Assembly (NCBI GenBank): GCA_022828595.1
Contig: JAKGHH010000007.1
Span: 34,534,356-34,598,355 of the forward strand
From: Nelumbo lutea
Taxonomy: Eukaryota > Streptophyta > Magnoliopsida > Proteales > Nelumbonaceae
DNA length: 64,000 nt
Direction of reading: 5' to 3'
Shown piece after piece: positions 56,831 through 64,000 of the stretch; the first letter of the stretch is position 1, and the number at the start of each line of letters is the position of its first letter. Under the pieces are notes generated by a model, which had not been told where the DNA came from, ran no database searches, and worked only from the letters and a program-made list of their open reading frames with translations. A program made the position numbers and the translations under genes.

Positions 56831-58455
56831 GCTCAGGAGCAGTGGGAGATGTCCCACAAGTTCCAGGTAGTGACCAACCTAGAAGATCCACTCGGGTATC
56901 TAGGCCACCAGTCCATTATGGTTATGACCAGGATAGTTACCTGGTGGAAACCTTGACTAGTGAAGAGGATCCCGTGACTTATACGGAAGTTATGTTGGAC
57001 ATAGATTCCCAGAAGTGGGTGGAGGCCATGAGAGCAGAGATGGACTCAATGGAGACCAATGGAGTCTGGACTCTAGTAGATCCACCCTCCGGGGTAAAAG
57101 CAATCAGTTGCAAATGGATTTACAAGAGGAAGAAGGGCCCTGATGGTAAGGTTAAGACTTTCAAGGCTCGTCTGGTGGTGAAAGGGTACACTCAAAAAGA
57201 GGGCATCGATTATGACGAAACCTTTTTGCCTATGGCCATGCTTAAATCCATTAGGATCCTGCTAGTTGTAGCAGCATACCATGATTATGAGATTTGGCAA
57301 ATGGATGTCAAAACTGCATTCCTGAATGGAGATCTTACTGAAGATATCTATATGCAGCAGCCGCAAGGCTTCATTGCTGTAGGTCAGGAAAACATGGTAT
57401 GTAAACTTAATAGATCCATTTATGGACTTAAGCAACCTTCTAGAAGTTGGAACATCCGTTTTGAATCTGCCGTCAAATCGTTTGACTTCGAGTAGAATCC
57501 GGATGAACCCTGTGTTTACAGGAAGTACAGTGGAGATAAGGTTACCTTCTTGGTTCTGTATGTAGATGACATTCTACTCATTGGGAATGATGTAGGTATG
57601 TTAACTACGGTGAAAGTATGGCTATCACAGCAATTCTCCATGAAAGATCTTGGAGAAGCCTCCTATATACTGGGTCTTTGACTCTATAGAGATAGATCGA
57701 AGCGGATAATAGGATTATCCCAATCTGCCTACATTGACAAAATAGTCAAGAGATACAGCATGGAAAACTCCAAGAAAGGAAATGTTCCTTTCAGGCACGG
57801 AGTCACTCTCTTCAAGAAGATGTCTCCCAAGACTTTTGAAGAGATTGATGGCATGAAAGACGTTCTCTATGCCTCTGCCGTAGGAAGCATCATGTATGCC
57901 ATGCTGTGCACTCGTCCTGACATAGCTCAGGCAGTGAATGTAGTAAGCAGATTTCAGGCCAACCCAGGGCAGGAGCATTGGACTGCTGTGAAAAACATAC
58001 TTAAGTACCTTCGAAGGACAAAAGAGTTTTGTCTAGTATTCGATAGTAGCTCACTACAGATCCAAGGTTATACAGATGCCGATTTCCAGTTAGACCCAGA
58101 TGATAGAAAGCCTACATCTAGATATATTTTCATGATAGGATCGTGTGTTGTTTCCTGAGTGTCAGCAAACAGGGGTCCTAAGTTGCAAATTAATAGTCCA
58201 CAACCCATGCCGAGCGCATTGCCGTAAGTGAGGCTGCCTTATGAATGAAGGTGTTCATTCATGAATTTGGAATTCAGCACATCACCCATTCCATTGTTGT
58301 ATGACAACACTGGACCTACGGGAGGATGATAGTAAGAGGTAGCATCAGCGGAGAATGTGGTAGACCCATTGACTAAGCCACTGACACAGAAAGTGTTTGA
58401 GAAACACGTGGAAAGCATGGGACTCCGGCTAGTACCTGATTGGACCTAAGTGCAA
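56831..58455 (+). pseudogene. Copia B RT and RNase H, out of frame with gag
   Basis: The frame 56842-57495 reads KWVEAMRAEMDSMETNGVWT, KWIYKRKKGPDGKVKTFKAR, QMDVKTAFLNGDLTEDIYMQ and NRSIYGLKQPSRSWNIRFES. A TAG follows at SFDFE. RT then continues with YVDDILLIGND (57559 on), a TGA before the RLYRDRSKRIIG stretch, and RNase H pieces to 58455. RNase H ends with the same TTATGAATG stop (W to stop in AALWMK) and the same stop after SCVVS as copia A. Confidence 0.87.
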
Positions 58456-58463
58456 GTGGGAGT

Positions 58464-60233
58464 TGTTAGACAGTTTTGTATGCCCTTAGCTTCAATCAAA
58501 ATTGATGTACTTTATGAGTTTATTGTAAATGAATAAAAGTGCATATTTGATTCATGTTCCCTTGGTATGTTTCTGTGTAATACCCTTAAACTGGACACTT
58601 ATTGAGACTCGTGTTAGTTTAAAATGTTCACAGCCAGTGGGTCGGTCTGGGGAGACCTATCCTGACAAGGCTGACACTGTGGTGCCACCAAGTCGGTTGG
58701 GGTGGCTTGTCTCAGCTACCGGGGTGAGACCCTAGGCACATACAGTGTGGGATTAATTGAATCTTTGAATTGGACCAAATTTCCAGTATTGCCCTGGACC
58801 TTGGAGATTGATGGGCAAAACTGGAAAGTTACACCCGACCCCTAGACTCGATTATGATACTGCACTAGGTGTCGGATCGGGGTGTCTTTGATGTACCAAT
58901 CAGTGAGATCCTTAGCGGGGGTCAAAACCTGGGTATGTTGGGACAATCCAAGCATTCATCTGAGTGGGTGATCATAGTGACAGGATCAACCCCTTTGTCG
59001 GACAAAGGTAATGATCGGGGATGCACTCTCACTGTTAGAAACCAAGACTGCCGGTAGCCGATTTCAACCGTTGAAATTTGTTTTTGCAAAGTATATTTTA
59101 TATGAGATATAAAATTATATATATTATGGTTTCTAAAATGTTTGCAAAAAGGTTTTAATTCCCGGGATCCATATATATTAGGGTAAGTGTTGGGCCTATA
59201 GAGCCCATTTGATGGGTTTCAGGGGGTGCACTGTCTTAACAGTGTATTCGACCAGGCCTTGTAACAAAGGCTGGGCCAAACCCATGTGGCTGATGTGTAG
59301 ATCAATGCTTGGGTCCCACGCCATACAAGGAAGCCCAACTGGGCAGCAGTTAGGAAGGTTAAGTGAGCACATAAGCTTAATGGGCCTAAAGTCCATTTCG
59401 AACTGAGCTATTAATTTAGTTAATTAAAGGGGCGAATTCTTAGATGGATTAACAGTTATGATAGGGTCTTAATCCTATCCACTCAGAGAGTCCAGATCTG
59501 AATGTGATTCAGATCTAGAAACTTCCTAATAAGATTAGGATAAAGCTAATCTAATTTGCAGATAAGATAAGGGTTTATCCTTATCACTAGAAGAGAAGGC
59601 TGATCCAAATATGATTTGGATAAGCACCTCCTAATGGGATTAGGAGCTGATCTTTTCAAGTTAACAAAATGAAGGAGGGGGCGGCAGCCTTCAGAGAGAA
59701 CAAGAAACACATCAGATCCTCTTTAGTGCTAAAATCAAGAAGAGAGAATTCTGCACCCTACGAATACTCTCTTGCTGCCTCCCTGGTCTTGCCGCCCTGT
59801 TTGACAGTTCGATCTCCAGCTGTGGGAGAAGTCAATATTGGATCTTGACATCAGTTCTTTGAGAAAGGATTGAAAAGGGAAGCTGTGCTCACGTTCCATC
59901 CTACTGTTTCTTGCGAAGGACAGAGTTCTTGGGAAGAACACTGCTGATTCTGCTCCATCCTGCACTGCGCCATCTTTAGTGGGAGCAGTCTTTGGATCCT
60001 TCCTTGGGCGTGAACACCTTCGTTGGGAGATATTACTTCTCCGTATCAGGTATTATTCTCTCCCATTCCTTTTGGTTAAGATCTGGTTCAGTTTAAGGTT
60101 CAAGATTGATCCTTGAAAATATGATTTTCTAAATAGGGAATGTGATTCCCAGTTGAAGGGAGAGAAATTTTTGAAATTCGCCCCTTATTCCGCAATCTTT
60201 GGGCGTCCATGGGATGGATCTCTCAACCCTTCA
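58464..60233 (+). repeat. Copia B 3' LTR, 1770 bp, internally deleted
   Basis: It starts TGTTAGACAGTTTTG and ends CAACCCTTCA. Compared with the 5' LTR it lacks about 187 bp after GGGATCCATATA (near 59176), joining directly to TTAGGGTAAGTGTTGGG (the 53222 equivalent). It is followed at once by minus-strand copia C1 sequence. Confidence 0.88.
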
Positions 60234-60592
60234 GCAACATTAAGGGGTTGGGAGTAAATCTCTTTCATCACATTCCATATCTCCTTGGCTATCTTTGCCC
60301 ATATGTAATTTCGGTCGATATGGGGCTGCATAGAATTATAGAGCCATGTCATAACCAAGTAGTTTTCTTGGACCCACTTGGTATACATAGGGTCTCCCTT
60401 GGAAGGTTCTGCCACATCTCCCAAGAGATACCATACTTTGTCCCTTCCCCCAATAGCCATCATGGCTGATTGTGCCCATTCCAAATAGTTTGATCCATCA
60501 AACTTTACGATTGTAATCTGAAAACCTGTCTCAGAACCACCACCATAACTATTGTTCCCAAAACTGCCTTCTGCCTGATTCTTAAACTCCAT
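60234..60592 (-). pseudogene. Copia C1 gag N-terminus, truncated
   Basis: The minus frame from ATG 60592 reads TGFQITIVKFDGSNYLEWAQ, then SAMMAIGGRDKVWYLLGD, YLVMTWLYNSMQPHIDRN and YIWAKIAKEIWNVMKEIY. This is the copia gag N-terminal domain with the F-G-NY--W signature. It is cut after about 120 codons by the copia B 3' LTR. No frameshift is seen in what remains. Confidence 0.85.
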
Positions 60593-61370
60593 TTCGGTCA
60601 AGAACCAGAAGTCTCAAAATTAGGGTTACTACAGTCAAAACCAGCACTAGGACTATCAACCACAATCACAAAATCAGTATAGAACCAATCTGTACTCACA
60701 GTAGATGTGCATGAAACATGTATAAACTGATTTGAAATCAACAACCACACAACAACAGTCCAAACTATTTTCACCCCTTTAGAAGTGTTCGAAACCCCAA
60801 AAGAAAACTGAGAAACAGTTTGAAGAACAATTTGATATGTTGAAGCCAATTTGAGGTTTTAATCAGTCCTAAAAGCCATACACTCCTGACAGTACCGTAC
60901 ATATAAGGTTTGTATTAGGGTTAATATGAAACCCTAAATCTGATCAATGTTGAGGAGAACTATTAGGGTTTGTCGCAGGGATAAGATCACAAGGTTCAGT
61001 CCAATACTAGGGTTTGCCGCATGGATAAGACAAAACCCTAGAGAATAGAGAGATAAAACTCTAGAGTGGTTCGGCCACCCTTGCTGGATAGGTCCAACCT
61101 ATCTTCTCTGATATTACTTCTCTTAGAAAATAAAAGACTTACAATAGGATGCAGTTCGTTGCCTACCAAAGTTACCCGAACCCTAGCCTTCTCTGATTCT
61201 TCCTGATCACCAACTCGCTGCAACTGTGGCACTTCTTCAAACAACCGTTAATCCTCTGGAGATCTCCAAGAACCAATCAACAAACTCTGCTTTCTCAGCT
61301 TCCAGCGCTAGATGGTTCTCATGTGGTCGGCTGGACTAGACTCACATGAGAAACCCTAGCTCTGATACCA
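60593..61370 (-). other. Copia C1 leader and primer binding site
   Basis: The primer site TGGTATCAGAGC lies at 61370-61359 on the minus strand, directly after the LTR. The 760 bp to gag have no coding capacity. On the plus strand they show repeated AGGGTTTG(T/C)CGCA(G/T)GGATAAGA words at about 60966 and 61010. Confidence 0.7.
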
Positions 61371-61741
61371 AGTAGAAGTTTAAGACTGTTATTAGTCTTG
61401 AACCCTAATGGATTTCAGGATCGAAAGTAAGAAGAAAGGTAAGAGGAAAGAAGAGGAAGAGGGAGGAGAAGTAGTAGAACACAAGAGTTGAAAGGAGGAG
61501 CAAAAGCTTAATATTCTGTTGCCACCACTTTAATTAATATTTATAGGTTATGCTCATTACATGGAAAGGACAGATCTGCCCTTAGTCTTTACATAACAAA
61601 TAGAGAAGAAAATAAGATTGAAATAAATAACAATTGAAACAACTAAAAGACCAATAGCTAATCCTAGGCAGACTAAAACATATTCTACCCTACGAACACA
61701 GTGGGACCATAGCTGTGGGGCCCACATCAGTGTTCTCTACA
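61371..61741 (-). repeat. Copia C1 5' LTR, about 371 bp
   Basis: On the minus strand it begins TGTAGAGAACACTGATGTGG at 61741 and ends AACTTCTACT at 61371, next to the primer site. The TGTAGA...TCTAC inverted ends support these borders (the final A is changed to T). Its start cuts the RT frame of copia C2 right after the conserved DYLET. Confidence 0.7.
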
Positions 61742-63090
61742 GTCTCTAAGTAATCAATGTTATAGGTTTGAGTGTACCCTTTTGCAACCAGTCTAGCCTT
61801 ATACATTTCTATACTTCCATTTGCCTTGTATTTAACTGTATAAATCCTTCTGCATCCAACAGTCTCCTGGCCCACTTGTAGATCCACAATCTCCCATGTT
61901 CAATTCTTTATTAAGGCTTCCATCTCTTCCTGCATATCTATCTTCCACTTAGGTTTGGAGAGAGCCTCATTGCATCCAACAGTCAAGAGAAGAAATGAAG
62001 GCTCGATAAGAAGGAGAAGGTCCATGGTAGGATGGGTGTTATGAGATACAATGAGCAGTACACTTTTTCTTCCATTTTCTAAGTGTAATAGGAAGGTCTA
62101 AGTCATTTGTAATGGGATTAGTAGAATCAATAGGAACTGAAACATTAGAGGGATCAAGAGGAATACCTGAATACCATGTCAGCTGAATCTAGAGTCTCCA
62201 AGGAACTGATAGAAAGTGATGTGGGTTCTTCTGTAGTGGAATCAACCTCCCTGTGAAGTTGTTGTAGTGAGTAATACAGACAAGCAAGATGCAAGGGAGG
62301 TGGTAAGATAGGTGACATAGGAGGATCAAACACAGGAACTGGAATTGGAAGAGGAATAAACTACTCATTCTCTTCCCCAAAACACTCCCCCTGAGAAGGA
62401 CCCTTCGAGAAAAAGGATGTGGACTCAAAAAAGGTGACATCCATAGTAACATACCGACTCCAGAGACTGGATCATAGTAGCAATACCCTTTTTTATTTTC
62501 TACATACCTAAGAAAAACACACTTCTCTGCCTTTGGATCAAGCTTCGAGCGGTGAGGACCAAGAACATGTGCAAAGCAAACACACCCCAAAACCCTGAGA
62601 GGAATGTGGAATATCTCCCCTTTAAGAAAAAAGACGTTGAATGGGGTGCTGAATCCAAGTATATGAGAGGGCACCCTATTAATCAGGAATATTGCTGTGA
62701 GAACTACATCTCCCCAAAACTGAACTGGAACAATAGATGTGATCATCATGCTTTTTGCAATCTCAACAATGTGTCTGTTCTTCCTCTCTGCAACACCATT
62801 TTGTTGTGGGTTGTAAGAACAAGTGCTATGATGGACAACTCCATACTCTAACAGATACGAAATATGGTTCTTTTCAAAATATTCCTTGGCACTGTTTGAT
62901 CTGAACACTTTCACTCGTACCTCAAACTGTGTTAGCACCATCTAATGAAATTGTCGAACCAATGATGGTACCTTATCACGGGATCTCATTAAGTAAATCC
63001 AAAAATACCAAGAAAAATCATCCACAAATAAAAAGAAATATTGGTAGCCACCCATAGAAGGAACATGGTATGGTCCCCACACATCGATAT
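61742..63090 (-). pseudogene. Copia C2 integrase and RT fragment
   Basis: From 63090 downward the minus strand reads DVWGPYHVPSMGGYQYFFLF, VDDFSWYFWIYLMRSRDKV, then NSAKEYFEKNHISYLLEYGV, NPQQNGVAERKNRHIVEIAK, FLINRVPSHILGFSTPFNVF and DPKAEKCVFLRYVENKKGYC. After a spacer, RT begins with ETVGCRRIYTVKYKANGSIE and LVAKGYTQTYNIDYLET. The catalytic integrase aspartate context D-A-G-E is altered (NSAKEY). It is broken on both sides by other copia elements: C3 LTR at 63091, C1 LTR at 61741. Confidence 0.85.
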
Positions 63091-63347
63091 TGTAATGCAA
63101 GAGTAAACAGAGGAAGAAGAAGAATTTGTTATATGTATTCATCAATCTCGTATGTATATATGCAAATTACAAATTCTATGTTAGAAAAGAAGACTAATCA
63201 AATTCCTATAAATCAGTCCTATAATCAAGGTAAATCATATCTCCTACAAATCAGTCCTATAATCAAGGTAAATCATATCTCATACAAATCAGTCTTACAA
63301 TCAAAGTAAATCATATCTCCCCAGTATTTACTTCCTATTCTGTAACA
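63091..63347 (-). repeat. Copia C3 3' LTR, 257 bp
   Basis: On the minus strand it begins TGTTACAGAATAGG after a purine tract (TTGAGGGGGAG, 63348-63358) and ends CTTGCATTACA. It contains three tandem 38-bp units at 63205-63318 (CTATAATCAAGGTAAATCAT and variants). Its end abuts the integrase of C2. Confidence 0.8.
63205..63318. repeat. Three tandem 38-bp units in the C3 LTR
   Basis: The units at 63205-63242, 63243-63280 and 63281-63318 differ at only a few positions each. The third has CTTACAATCAAAG in place of CCTATAATCAAGG. Confidence 0.85.
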
Positions 63348-64000
63348 CTCCCCCTCAAGCTGGAGCATAGATATTAATCATGCCCAACCTGTTACAAAGA
63401 TAATCTACTCGTACCCCATTAAGAGCCTTCGTGAAGATATCTCCTAGTTCTCCTATTTTCACATAACCTGTGGAAATCAAACCTTGCTGAATCTTTTCAC
63501 GAACAAAATGGCAATCGATCTCGATATGCTTAGTTCGTTCATGAAAAATAGGATTAGATGCAATGTGAAGAGCAGCTTGGTTATCACACCATAACTTGGC
63601 TGGTACTGAAGTTTTAAGACCTACTTTAGTCAGAAGCTGATATATCCACATTATTTCACACATAGACTTGGCCATAGCTCTATATTCCGATTCTGCACTC
63701 GAACGTGAGACAACATTCTGCTTCTTGCTTTTCCATGAAACTAGATTCCCTCCAATAAATACATAATATCCTAAAGTAGACCTTCGATCTTCCTTGGATC
63801 TTGCCCAGACAGCATCTGAAAAACATTCAATTCTAGTATGGCCATGATTGCCATACAAAATTCCTCGCCCAGGTGCTCATTTTAAGTAGCACAAAATTTG
63901 TTCTACAGCTGCCCAGTGATTAATTGTTGGAGAGGACATGTACTGACTCACCACACTAACTAAATACGCAATATCTGGATGAGTTATAGTAAGATACTTC
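63348..64000 (-). pseudogene. Copia C3 RNase H, continuing past the window
   Basis: The minus frame 63858-63355 reads RIECFSDAVWARSKEDRRST, SWKSKKQNVVSRSSAESEYR, WCDNQAALHIASNPIFHERT and KHIEIDCHFVREKIQQGLIS, ending INIYAPA. It is a well-preserved copia RNase H with its acidic residues (D in SDA, E in AESEYR, D in CDNQA) in place. Upstream at 63859-64000 the RT end is readable (ITHPDIAYLVSVVSQYMSSP), with one stop at CYLK. The 5' part lies beyond base 64000, so whether the element is active cannot be judged. Confidence 0.88.

Noticed and set aside
63205..63318. CRISPR-like array
   Set aside because: Head-to-tail repeats without spacers in a plant LTR. No CRISPR array is expected or seen.

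Overview
The window is nuclear DNA of a flowering plant. The evidence is a spliced plant-type ribosomal protein L3 gene with GT-AG introns, an LSM5 gene piece with a plant-type intron, copia elements primed from initiator tRNA-Met (TGGTATCAGAGC), and plant MULE, hAT, CACTA, PIF/Harbinger and L1/RTE families. The species cannot be named from the sequence. Only one complete host protein gene is visible: RPL3 (uL3) on the minus strand at 43552-46630. It has four coding exons, 389 codons and an intron in the 5' UTR. A second host gene, LSM5, is represented by its first two exons (4886-5174). It carries a one-base frameshift, and its 3' exon was not found.

Layout. 1-1550: tails and an LTR of decayed Ty3/gypsy elements. 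1676-4534: a MULE with long TIRs and a 9-bp target duplication, carrying an ankyrin-like fragment, just upstream of LSM5. 5.7-9.6 kb: L1-type LINE wreckage, including a copy whose 5' part is inverted (twin-priming shape) and which was later hit by a 487-bp hAT MITE with a perfect 8-bp duplication. 9.6-20.5 kb: mostly unrecognised sequence with scattered copia, RTE and MITE fragments. 20481-20580: a run of N. 20.6-29.6 kb: a long-LTR copia element (copy A). 29.6-31.9 kb: the end of a CACTA element. 32.0-40.8 kb: a minus-strand copia (C0) holding a gypsy LTR, a Tourist-like MITE and an hAT-like element that itself holds a MULE-like MITE. 40.8-41.3 kb: a complete TRIM. 43.5-47.3 kb: RPL3 and its promoter. 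47.3-49.2 kb: an hAT element with a decayed transposase, sharing its terminus with the MITE at 7.6 kb. 49.2-52.3 kb: the 5' half of a gypsy element. 52.3-60.2 kb: a second member of the copia A family (copy B), with pro and integrase deleted. 60.2-64 kb: three minus-strand copia fragments nested in one another.

The two host genes are not functionally linked: one acts in translation, the other in mRNA decay and splicing. Nothing here looks like a new multi-gene system. The informative part is the transposon history: shared nonsense mutations in two copies of one copia family, three A-tailed micro-insertions with target duplications, and an hAT MITE in the same window as a related transposase-bearing element.
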